Positions 1-6,185 of a stretch of DNA of 39,397 nt are shown here, one piece after another. The number at the start of each line of letters is the position of its first letter. Within the stretch, counting starts at the first letter, position 1. A program made the translations under genes and the position numbers. The notes beneath the pieces are model-generated. The model had not been told where the DNA came from and made no database searches. It worked only from the letters and a program-made list of their open reading frames with translations. Source of the stretch: UBA8886 sp002731655 (GTDB lineage Archaea; Thermoplasmatota; Poseidoniia; MGIII; CG-Epi1); the NCBI GenBank assembly GCA_030754655.1, contig JASLZX010000009.1, forward strand, positions 1 to 39,397, in the 5' to 3' direction.

Positions 1-316
1 CTCGTAGCGCGGCGATGGTGTCGGGGCACCGTTTTGTGCCTGAAGGAAAGGGCCCCTTAGTACGAGAGGAACGGGGGCTCGCAGCCACTAGTTTACCAGT
101 TGTCCGACAGGGCATTGCTGGGCAGCCACGCTGCAAGGGATAAGAGCTGAAAGCATCTAAGCTCGAAACCCACCCCGAGACGAGGCACTTTGACGCCCGT
201 AGAAGACGGGATGATAGGACCGGGGTGTACGCACCGAGAATTATAGTGGTGCCAGAAACCGCTTCGGTGGCGGAAGGTACCACTTCGAGGTGTTCAGCCC
301 GCCGGTTACTAAGAGT
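1..316 (+). rRNA. 23S ribosomal RNA, 3' end (partial)
   Basis: This is the 3' terminal part of the large-subunit rRNA; the gene starts outside the window. The sarcin-ricin loop core AGTACGAGAGGA is at 59-70. The final domain follows: GACGCCCGTAGAAGACGGG near 192-210, then GATAGGACCGGGGTG, pairing to the terminal GCCCGCCGGTTACTAAG near 297-312, as in known 23S 3' ends. The order GCACCGAG...CGAGGTGTTCAGCCCG...ACTAA matches archaeal 23S termini. The exact mature 3' end cannot be read directly; I place it near 316. No 5S rRNA follows. Confidence 0.95.
231..293 (+). other. extended terminal hairpin of 23S rRNA (helix 101 region)
   Basis: GCACC (231-235) pairs with GGTGT (289-293) at the base. GTGGTGCC (246-253) pairs with GGTACCAC (276-283). 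The tip is CCGC-TTCG-GTGG (259-270), a UUCG tetraloop. AGAAA (254-258) faces CGGAA (271-275) in a purine-rich 5x5 internal loop. In E. coli and haloarchaeal 23S rRNA this hairpin is much shorter, so about 40 bases look inserted. The helix number is assigned from memory of the 23S map. Confidence 0.65.
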
Positions 317-345
317 TATTACTGCTATCAGGCCGTCGGCCCGAC

Positions 346-380
346 CGCAAATAGGTCTGCGTCTGTCTTGGCAAGGACGG
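346..380 (+). repeat. imperfect direct repeat, copy 1
   Basis: This 35-base element begins CGCAAATAGGTCTG and ends GGACGG. It matches the copy at 462-496 at 29 of 35 positions with no gaps. It lies just after a small GGCC/GGCC hairpin (about 331-341). Confidence 0.8.
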
Positions 381-435
381 AAACTATCTGACTAGCGTAA
401 GCTCTGGTTCTTTCGAGTTTGTCCGTTGGTAACGA

Positions 436-461
436 TCTGGCCCAGCTCAAACTGGGCCAGA
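436..461 (+). other. perfect 10-bp hairpin
   Basis: TCTGGCCCAG (436-445) pairs fully with CTGGGCCAGA (452-461) around the loop CTCAAA. It sits directly before the second copy of the 35-base repeat. There is no T-run after it, so it does not look like a simple terminator. Confidence 0.75.
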
Positions 462-496
462 CGCAAACAGGTCTGTGTCTATCTTGACCAGGGCGG
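462..496 (+). repeat. imperfect direct repeat, copy 2
   Basis: This copy begins CGCAAACAGGTCTG and ends GGGCGG. It differs from the copy at 346-380 at six scattered positions, three to four of which are transitions. The start-to-start distance is 116 bases. Its last bases enter a CCAGGG/CCCTGG stem (488-506) that the first copy lacks. Confidence 0.8.
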
Positions 497-618
497 TAAT
501 CCCTGGCCTCAGCGGAAGCGCTGCATGCCCTTAATTTCGGGCTTGCCTGAAACCGGTCCAGCTCACGCTGGGCAGCTCGCTTCAGGTAGCCGTCGTGCGA
601 AAAAAATGACTGTTTGAC

Positions 619-888
619 TCAGTAATTGTCGCGGCTTGGCGCCCGTTCCTGGGCGGCGTCAACCTTTAGGGTCCGTCCGTCAGCCTCACTGCCGTTGATG
701 GCCTCGATTGCTGCACTCGCTTCTTCGGCGGTCGACATCTCGACAAAACCGAAGCCGCGGGAGCGGCCACTCATCCGGTCCATTATGACCTTCGCTGACT
801 GCACTTCACCGTGCTCCCCGAACATCTGTCCGAGGTCTTCGTCCTTGAACGACCATGGTAGGTTGCCCACGTATATGTTTCTGCTCAT
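619..888 (-). CDS. RRM-domain RNA-binding protein
   Basis: A single RNA recognition motif fills almost the whole 89-residue protein. RNP2 is IYVGNLPW (residues 5-12) and RNP1 is RGFGFVEM (about 44-51), with the aromatic residues that stack on RNA. A short polar tail (PSRDNY) follows. Single-RRM proteins of this size are typical of bacteria such as cyanobacteria, where they bind RNA and often respond to cold; they are uncommon in archaea. The gene stands alone with its own TATA-like box and a GGAGA sequence about 13 bases before ATG, and it points towards the 23S rRNA gene. The RNA target is unknown. Horizontal acquisition is plausible but unproven. Confidence 0.9.
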   Translation of the reverse strand: MSRNIYVGNLPWSFKDEDLGQMFGEHGEVQSAKVIMDRMSGRSRGFGFVEMSTAEEASAAIEAINGSEADGRTLKVDAAQERAPSRDNY

Positions 889-935
889 TGTTCTATTGCC
901 TGTCTCCTGACAGGATGGCGGCGCAGGGAGCCTCC

Positions 936-943
936 ATTATAAT
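936..943 (-). promoter_or_regulatory. TATA-like box of the RRM gene
   Basis: The minus strand reads ATTATAAT about 51 bases before the ATG. Transcription would begin near 913 and leave a leader of about 25 bases. That leader contains GGAGA (plus-strand 903-907), a possible ribosome binding site. Confidence 0.5.
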
Positions 944-966
944 ACTTGGTGTTCCCCCAAAATCGG

Positions 967-2136
967 CTAGTGCGTCAGCGCGCGAGCGATAACGACGCGC
1001 TGGATTTCCTGCGTTCCTTCATAAATCTGGGTAATCTTGGCGTCGCGGAAAAAGCGCTCGACCGGGAAGTCGGTGGTGTAGCCGTAGCCGCCCAGCACCT
1101 GCACGGCGTGGTCGGCGACCCACATCGCGGTGTCGCCGGCGGTCAGCTTGGCCATGCTTGCCTCGAGTGTGTGGCGCGGTGCACCCTGCTCGTAGTGCTG
1201 CTGCTTGGCCCAGGCGGCGCGGTAGACCAGCAGCCGAGCTGCCTCAGTGCGCGTCGCCATATCGGCCAGATAGTTGCCGATGGTCTGGTGCTGTGCAATT
1301 GGCTTTCCGAAGGTCTCGCGTTCCAGTGCATACTTCAGTGCCGCCTCGTAGGCGCCCTGGGCAATCCCCAGTGCCTGTGCGGCGATGCCGATGCGCGAGT
1401 TGTCGAGCGCGTTCATCGCAATCGCGAAGCCCTTGCCGACCTCGCCCAGCACGTTCTCTTTCGGGACGCGGCAGTTGTCGAGCAGCAGCGCGGTGGTGTC
1501 GCTCGAGCGGATGCCTAACTTCTCCTCCTTCTTGCCAATTGCGAAGCCCTCGAAGCCCTTCTCGACGATGAAGGCGGTAACGCCGCCGTGCTTCTTCTTG
1601 CCGTAATCGGGATGGCCAACCACCTTTGCGAACAGCACAAAGACATCGGCGCAGGAGCCATTGGTGACCCACATCTTCTCGCCGTTCAGCACGTAGCAGT
1701 CCCCGTCATCAGTTGCCCTAGCGCTCATCGCGGCTGCGTCCGTTCCCGAACCGGCCTCGCTCAACGAGTAGGCGCCCAGCATATCGCCCGAAGCGAGTCG
1801 CGGGAGATATTTCTCCTTCTGTGCATCGTTGCCGTGCAGCACGATGGTCATTGAGCAGAGCCCGACATGCACTGCGACCATCACGCCCAGCGACGGGTCG
1901 ACGCGTGATAGCTCCTCGACCACGATGGCCTCCGAGATGTCATCGAGCTTCTGCCCGCCATACGCCTCGGGGATGGTCATCCCGGCGAAACCGAGCGCGG
2001 CAAAATCCTTGAATTCGGTGACCGGCGGCCGCTGCTCCCGGTCGCGTTCCGTGGCAGTCGGCGCTGCGACGCTCTCGGCGAAGTCGCGCACTATGTCGCG
2101 AATCATCTGTTGCTCCTCGGTCGGTGCGAAGTCCAT
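967..2136 (-). CDS. acyl-CoA dehydrogenase
   Basis: FAD-dependent alpha,beta-desaturation of acyl-CoA, the first step of beta-oxidation or of branched-chain amino-acid breakdown; electrons would pass to an electron transfer flavoprotein. The 389 residues match the family length. An N-terminal helical domain (MDFAPTEEQQMIRD) is followed by the beta-domain motif LSEAGSGTDAAAM and by WVTNG. The C-terminal QIYEGTQEIQR contains the catalytic Glu (about residue 373) in the position used by short- and medium-chain enzymes. I chose the ATG at 2136 because it overlaps the NAC stop (ATGA) and matches family N-termini; a longer frame upstream overlaps NAC. Its place behind three gene-expression genes is odd. 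Chain-length preference cannot be told. Confidence 0.93.
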   Translation of the reverse strand: MDFAPTEEQQMIRDIVRDFAESVAAPTATERDREQRPPVTEFKDFAALGFAGMTIPEAYGGQKLDDISEAIVVEELSRVDPSLGVMVAVHVGLCSMTIVLHGNDAQKEKYLPRLASGDMLGAYSLSEAGSGTDAAAMSARATDDGDCYVLNGEKMWVTNGSCADVFVLFAKVVGHPDYGKKKHGGVTAFIVEKGFEGFAIGKKEEKLGIRSSDTTALLLDNCRVPKENVLGEVGKGFAIAMNALDNSRIGIAAQALGIAQGAYEAALKYALERETFGKPIAQHQTIGNYLADMATRTEAARLLVYRAAWAKQQHYEQGAPRHTLEASMAKLTAGDTAMWVADHAVQVLGGYGYTTDFPVERFFRDAKITQIYEGTQEIQRVVIARALTH

Positions 2137-2513
2137 CAGCCCTCCATCAGCCGAATAATCGCCTCGGCCGGCTCGCCGCTGCACTCGCGCAGCGCCTCGA
2201 GCGCCGCGTCCTCGGAGACGCCGGCCTGCGCGGCGACCAGCGCCACGTCCTCGGCCGGGATTTGCGCCGCCGCGTCGTCCTCGCCCGCCGTGCCATCGCT
2301 GCCGAGCGGCCGCTCCTGCGGCTCGCCGACAATCTGGTAGCTCTTCTGCCCCATCATGTCCATCGCCGTCACGCTCGGCGCGTCAAAGTAGAGTTCCTTC
2401 TCCGCCGTGCGGATGATGACTTCGGTCGCGTCGATATCCACGGTCGATTGCTTCAGCTGCTTCTGCAGCTTCTTCATCATGCGCGGGTTCATGCGACCCA
2501 TGCCGGGCATCAT
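2136..2513 (-). CDS. nac: nascent polypeptide-associated complex protein (archaeal alpha-NAC)
   Basis: A ribosome-associated chaperone that contacts emerging nascent chains; archaeal NAC works as a homodimer. The 125-residue protein has a Met- and Lys-rich start (MMKKLQKQLKQ), the NAC beta-barrel (TEVIIRTAEKELYFDAPSVTAMDMMGQKSYQIVGE, roughly residues 30-65), an acidic linker, and a C-terminal UBA domain (PAEDVALVAAQAGVSEDAALEALRE). This is the usual archaeal layout. The stop overlaps the acyl-CoA dehydrogenase start, so the two are probably translated together. A TATA-like element about 26 bases before ATG suggests it can also start its own leaderless transcript. Several Met codons near the N-terminus leave the precise start slightly open. 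Confidence 0.93.
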   Translation of the reverse strand: MMPGMGRMNPRMMKKLQKQLKQSTVDIDATEVIIRTAEKELYFDAPSVTAMDMMGQKSYQIVGEPQERPLGSDGTAGEDDAAAQIPAEDVALVAAQAGVSEDAALEALRECSGEPAEAIIRLMEG

Positions 2514-2534
2514 GCGGCCGACGAGGCCGGCGCG

Positions 2535-2543
2535 TGTTTAAGC
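2535..2543 (-). promoter_or_regulatory. TATA-like box before NAC
   Basis: The minus strand reads GCTTAAACA, centred about 26 bases before the NAC ATG. It lies in the 43-base gap after pelota, the only sizeable gap in this operon. The spacing suits a leaderless internal promoter. Confidence 0.45.
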
Positions 2544-2556
2544 ACTGTGGCGCCGC

Positions 2557-3588
2557 TCATAATTTGTAGCGCAGCACCGCCGCCGCGCCGCCCAGTCCTG
2601 CCAGGATTTCACCGCCGTGGTGGTGCGGCGAGACCTCGATAACCTCGGTGCGTGCCTGCTCGGCCAGCGCCAGCAGCCGGCGGCCTTGCGGGGAACGTGT
2701 TTCGGGAGCGAGAATTAGCAGCCGCTCGCCCGCGCCTGCCTCCAGCGCCGCGCGCAGCTGCGCTGCGCCGTAGGTAGCCTGGTCGCGCGCGAGCGCGTCG
2801 CTGAGCGCCGCGACCGCTTCCAGTTCGCGCTGCAGTTGCGCCTGCGCGGCCGCCTGCGGCAGTTTGCCGGTGCGCAAGGCCTCGTGGACGCCCGCCAGGC
2901 CACCCTGCCCTGCGGTGACGGCGGTCGCGCCATCCCATTGCTCGGGCGCGTCCGCGCGCGCCTGCTTCAGCAAGTCCTCCTTTAGGAAGCCGGGGCCGAT
3001 GACAATCAGCGCCGCGGCCGCCCCCGCGCCGCCGCTACCGAGCGCGTCGGCGACGCTGGTAATAACACGCGCGAAGAACGCCTTCTGGCTCTCGCCGCCG
3101 GTGCCCTTGCCGCCGGCGCGGTTGAGCGCGCGCAATTCACGGATGCCGTACGGCCTGACTTCAGCCAGCACGACCGAGTCGGCCTCTACCGCGACCGCCA
3201 GCGCGCGCACCGCGGGCTGCGCCGCCTCACGCAGCCGCCGTTTGTGGTGTGGCGCCCAGTCGGACTTGCCGAGCGTCAGGTCGTCGCCCGGCCCCAGCAG
3301 TAGCGTGTGGTGCTGGCCGACATCGCGGCTGGCCTCGGTAATTGGGCCGTGGCAGCGCAGCCGCTGGCCGAACGGCTGGTATTCGACCTTTTCGACCGCA
3401 AGCGTCAGTGTCATTTTCTGCTTGGCACCGCGCCCGGGGCGCAGTCGGTCCGCTTGCGTCGCCTCGCGCCGCTCGGTGGAGGCGCGGACGGAGTCGCCCG
3501 GCTCGAGCAGCAGGTCAAGGTGGTAGAGGTCGTCCTCGTGCTCGAGTCGCAATCGGACGATGCCGTCGCGCCTGCGCTGGACGCGCAT
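2557..3588 (-). CDS. pelA: pelota (Dom34), mRNA surveillance / ribosome rescue factor
   Basis: Recognises stalled ribosomes and, with the ABCE1 ATPase and an EF1A-like GTPase, splits them. The 343 residues match the family. The N-terminal Sm-like domain contains GIVRLRLEHEDDLYHLDLLLEPGD and a basic ERREA-type loop; the central and C-terminal eRF1-like domains follow (GPGFLKEDLL, HHHGGEILAGLGGAAAVLRYKL). There is no GGQ motif, as expected for pelota and unlike aRF1. The ATG at 3588 starts 5 bases after the tfb stop, so tfb and pelota form one transcript. Some loops are rich in Arg and Ala, reflecting the high GC of this genome. Confidence 0.93.
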   Translation of the reverse strand: MRVQRRRDGIVRLRLEHEDDLYHLDLLLEPGDSVRASTERREATQADRLRPGRGAKQKMTLTLAVEKVEYQPFGQRLRCHGPITEASRDVGQHHTLLLGPGDDLTLGKSDWAPHHKRRLREAAQPAVRALAVAVEADSVVLAEVRPYGIRELRALNRAGGKGTGGESQKAFFARVITSVADALGSGGAGAAAALIVIGPGFLKEDLLKQARADAPEQWDGATAVTAGQGGLAGVHEALRTGKLPQAAAQAQLQRELEAVAALSDALARDQATYGAAQLRAALEAGAGERLLILAPETRSPQGRRLLALAEQARTEVIEVSPHHHGGEILAGLGGAAAVLRYKL

Positions 3589-3593
3589 GCGCG

Positions 3594-4538
3594 CTATATC
3601 TGGACCGTGATGTCCAGATTCTCCGCCAGTTCCTTGTAACGGTTGCGGATGGTGACTTCGGTCACGCCGACGGTCTCAGCGATGCACTTTTGTGTCTTGC
3701 GCGAGTTGTAGAGCACCGACGCGACGTAAATCGAGGCCGCGGCGACGCCGGTCGGCCCGCGTCCCGAGGTGAGTTCGGCTTCGACCGCTTGGTTCAGGAT
3801 ACGGATGGCGGCGTTCTCGACCCGCCCCGACAGTACCAGCTCGCGGCAGAAACGGTTGATGTAGACGACGGGCGAAGCCGGCTGGAGGTTCAGCTTCAGC
3901 TCGCGCGAGATGTAGCGGTAGGTGCGGCCGACCTCCTTCTTGTTGGCGCGCGACGCTGCGGTAATCTCGTTCAGCGTACGCGGCACCTCGCAGCGCCGGC
4001 AGGCGCCGTAGAGCGCAGCGGCGGCGACCCCTTCGACCGAGCGGCCACGGACTAGGTTCTGGTTAACCGCGCGGCGGTAGAGCATCGCGGCGTCCTCGCG
4101 CACCCGCCGGTGCAGTCCAATCTTGGAAGCGAGCCGGTTCAGTTCCTTGAGAGCCATCGCTAGGTTGCGGTCGGCCGAAGTCGAGGCGCGGGTGCGGTTC
4201 TGCCACTTGCGCATACGGAACAGCTGTGCGCGGTTGCGGGTCGGGACGACGTTGCCGTGGGTGTCGCGGTTGCCCCAGCCGATGTCGGTCGAGAGCCCCT
4301 TGTCGTGCACCATCACCGTCATCGGCGCCCCGCCTCGCGAGCGTTTCTCGTTCTGCTCGGCGTCGAACGCGCGCCACTCCGGACCCTGGTCAATGAAGTT
4401 GTCATCGACCACAAGACCGCAGCCGCTGCAGGTCATTTCACCGCGATTATAGTCGCGGATAAGGTGCTTCGAATCACACTCGGGACAGGCAGTAATTTCC
4501 TCAAGTTCAATCTTACTATCAGATCCCTTGAGTACCAT
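3594..4538 (-). CDS. tfb: transcription initiation factor IIB (TFB)
   Basis: Bridges TBP at the TATA box to RNA polymerase. The 314-residue protein begins with a zinc ribbon (Cys18, Cys21, Cys37, Cys40; CPEC and CSGC), then the B-reader/B-linker region (GPEWRAFDAEQNEKRSRGG), then two cyclin folds (about residues 110-205 and 210-314). The motif GRSVEGVAAAALYGACR is in the first repeat and GRGPTGVAAASIYVAS in the second, a clear TFIIB signature. ATG 4538 has a strong TATA-like box 27 bases upstream and no Shine-Dalgarno sequence, so the mRNA is probably leaderless. It leads the tfb-pelota pair. Many archaea have several TFBs; whether this one is general or specialised is unknown. Confidence 0.97.
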   Translation of the reverse strand: MVLKGSDSKIELEEITACPECDSKHLIRDYNRGEMTCSGCGLVVDDNFIDQGPEWRAFDAEQNEKRSRGGAPMTVMVHDKGLSTDIGWGNRDTHGNVVPTRNRAQLFRMRKWQNRTRASTSADRNLAMALKELNRLASKIGLHRRVREDAAMLYRRAVNQNLVRGRSVEGVAAAALYGACRRCEVPRTLNEITAASRANKKEVGRTYRYISRELKLNLQPASPVVYINRFCRELVLSGRVENAAIRILNQAVEAELTSGRGPTGVAAASIYVASVLYNSRKTQKCIAETVGVTEVTIRNRYKELAENLDITVQI

Positions 4539-4560
4539 TAGCCCCCGTCATGTCGGCCGT

Positions 4561-4570
4561 CAATAAAAGC
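4561..4570 (-). promoter_or_regulatory. TATA box of tfb
   Basis: The minus strand reads GCTTTTATTG, centred about 27 bases before the tfb ATG. It is one half of a divergent promoter region (4539-4622) shared with the M50 protease gene. Confidence 0.65.
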
Positions 4571-4592
4571 GCTCGCCCCTACGCCGGCAAAT

Positions 4593-4600
4593 CGTATAAC
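4593..4600 (+). promoter_or_regulatory. TATA-like box of the M50 protease gene
   Basis: CGTATAAC is centred about 26 bases before ATG 4623, with no clear Shine-Dalgarno sequence between. The mRNA is therefore probably leaderless. Confidence 0.6.
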
Positions 4601-4622
4601 CGGCCGGCCTGCCTGCGCGGCG

Positions 4623-6185
4623 ATGCCCACTCCGGAGGAAGACCCGCGCGGATACGCCGAGCGGCGCGGCTGGAAAGTGCTCGAGTCGCGCTGGGACGGT
4701 TCGGCGCACTTACTGCTGGTCGAGGAGCGACCCGACCTCGCCGAGGCGTTTGAGGAGCTGCGGCTCGACCTGAAGGGAGAGCCGGGAGGGGTGCGGCTGC
4801 ACCCGATGCTGCGCCGCGCCGGGGGGGAGCTGCTGCTGGTGCTGTTGCCGCAGACGCGGCGCAAAACTCGCTCCGAGCGCACCAACCTCTACCTGCTGCT
4901 GGCAACCATCTTCACCACCACCTGGGCCGGGACGCTCTTCTGGGCCGGCTACGCCGGGAGCTACGAGCTGCGGAGCGACTGGGACCTGCTGCTCATCCTG
5001 CTCCACCCCGAGACGCTCTTCTACGGCTGGCTCACCTTTTCTCTGCCGCTGCTGACCATCCTTGGCATCCACGAGATGGGGCACTACGTTTACGCACGCA
5101 AGCACAACCTCGATGCGTCGCTGCCCTTCTTCATCCCCATCCCGCCGCCGTTCCTGCTCGGGACCATGGGCGCCTTCATCGCCATCCGCGAGCCGATTCC
5201 CAACCGGCGGGCGCTGCTGGATGTCGGCGCCAGCGGCCCCATTGCGGGCTTCCTCGCCGCCCTGCCAATCACGCTGCTCGGCTTCTGGCTCACCGAGCAG
5301 GCGGCGCGCGAAGCGCCGGTTGACCCGGGAAACCTGATTTTCCTCGGCACGCCGCTGGCGTTCAACCTGCTCGCTGCGCTCGCCGAGCAGTTCATGACGC
5401 TGAGCGACAACAACCTCATCCACCCGGTCGCGTTTGCTGGCTGGGCGGGGCTGCTGGTGACTGCGCTCAACCTGCTCCCGGCGGGACAGCTCGACGGTGG
5501 CCACATCGCGCGTGCACTATTCGGCCCGCGCGCGCGATTACTCTCCTATCTCGCCATCGCGGTGATGCTATTCATGGCGTTCTTCGGCGTGCCGGGATAC
5601 TCGGACCCATATTTCGGCTGGGCCATCTTCGCCGGACTAGTCTATTTTCTCGGCGCTGAGCACCCGCCACCATCGGAGGAAATCACGCCGCTCGACACCC
5701 CGCGCTGGCTCGCCGCCGGCTTCACCGGTGTAATGCTACTGCTCTGCTTTGTCCCGTCACCACTGATGACCATCCCGTCGCCGTTCGGGCTGGAAATGGA
5801 GGCCGCCGAAGGGGAGCTGGAGTTCGCCGCTGGCGGCTCGAACTCGACCCTCATCTGGGTCAATAACACTGGCGAGGTGCACGACAACCTAACGCTGGCG
5901 CTGAAGCTGCCGGCCAACTGGAGCGCGACGCTGGACGTGACGAACGTGACCTCCGGCACCGGATGGTTTAATCCCGGCAACGCCACTTTCAGCGACGTGG
6001 CGTGGCAGCCGGACCCGTTCAACTGGACGCTAAACCTGACCGCTGGCGCATCGGCGCAGCTGCTACTTGAACTGGTTGCGCCGGCGAGCCTCAGCGAGCC
6101 GGCGCAGGCGCTGCTCGAAGCCGACAGCCGCAACGAGGCGACCTACACGCTGCGGCTGTCGCTGCTGCCGGAGGCGGAGGCGTGA
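4623..6185 (+). CDS. M50 family (site-2 type) membrane metalloprotease with C-terminal glycosylated-looking domain
   Basis: An intramembrane zinc protease of 520 residues. A soluble N-terminal part (about 1-85) precedes several membrane segments. The zinc motif HEMGH starts at His150, and a second conserved motif, NLLPAGQLDGGH, lies near residue 285; LDGGH supplies the third metal ligand. More membrane helices follow up to about residue 390. The last 120 residues form a soluble domain with VNNTGEVHDNLTLALKLPANWSATL, resembling NEW3-type beta-sandwich domains, and carry eight N-X-S/T sequons between Asn407 and Asn471. That implies an extracytoplasmic, N-glycosylated tail. The substrate is unknown. 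The stop overlaps the dihydroorotase start by GTGA, so the two genes are co-transcribed, without an obvious functional link. Confidence 0.9.
   Translation: MPTPEEDPRGYAERRGWKVLESRWDGSAHLLLVEERPDLAEAFEELRLDLKGEPGGVRLHPMLRRAGGELLLVLLPQTRRKTRSERTNLYLLLATIFTTTWAGTLFWAGYAGSYELRSDWDLLLILLHPETLFYGWLTFSLPLLTILGIHEMGHYVYARKHNLDASLPFFIPIPPPFLLGTMGAFIAIREPIPNRRALLDVGASGPIAGFLAALPITLLGFWLTEQAAREAPVDPGNLIFLGTPLAFNLLAALAEQFMTLSDNNLIHPVAFAGWAGLLVTALNLLPAGQLDGGHIARALFGPRARLLSYLAIAVMLFMAFFGVPGYSDPYFGWAIFAGLVYFLGAEHPPPSEEITPLDTPRWLAAGFTGVMLLLCFVPSPLMTIPSPFGLEMEAAEGELEFAAGGSNSTLIWVNNTGEVHDNLTLALKLPANWSATLDVTNVTSGTGWFNPGNATFSDVAWQPDPFNWTLNLTAGASAQLLLELVAPASLSEPAQALLEADSRNEATYTLRLSLLPEAEA

Larger units (their letters stand above)
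317..618. other. hairpin-rich non-coding stretch after 23S rRNA
   Basis: No convincing gene lies here. The one 63-codon reading frame (426-617) has no family resemblance and crosses several perfect hairpins, so I treat it as chance. The stretch holds an imperfect 35-base direct repeat and a series of stems: 436-461, 488-506 (CCAGGG/CCCTGG), about 522-545 (GCATGCCC/GGGCTTGC) and about 558-573 (CCAGC/GCTGG). It may be a 3' pre-rRNA spacer with processing stems, or an independent structured RNA. No 5S rRNA, tRNA, SRP RNA or RNase P signature was recognised. Confidence 0.5.

Noticed and set aside
330..500. CRISPR-like repeat pair
   Set aside because: Only two copies with six mismatches and a hairpin-containing spacer of 81 bases; no array and no cas genes.
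426..617. A 63-codon plus-strand frame after the 23S gene
   Set aside because: It runs through perfect hairpins and a direct repeat, shows no family motif and has no start signal.
317..618. Possible 5S rRNA, tRNA or SRP RNA after 23S
   Set aside because: I looked for the 5S core, the tRNA T-loop with matching stems, and the SRP domain IV loop, and found none. A GGTTC near 406 lacks the flanking stem.
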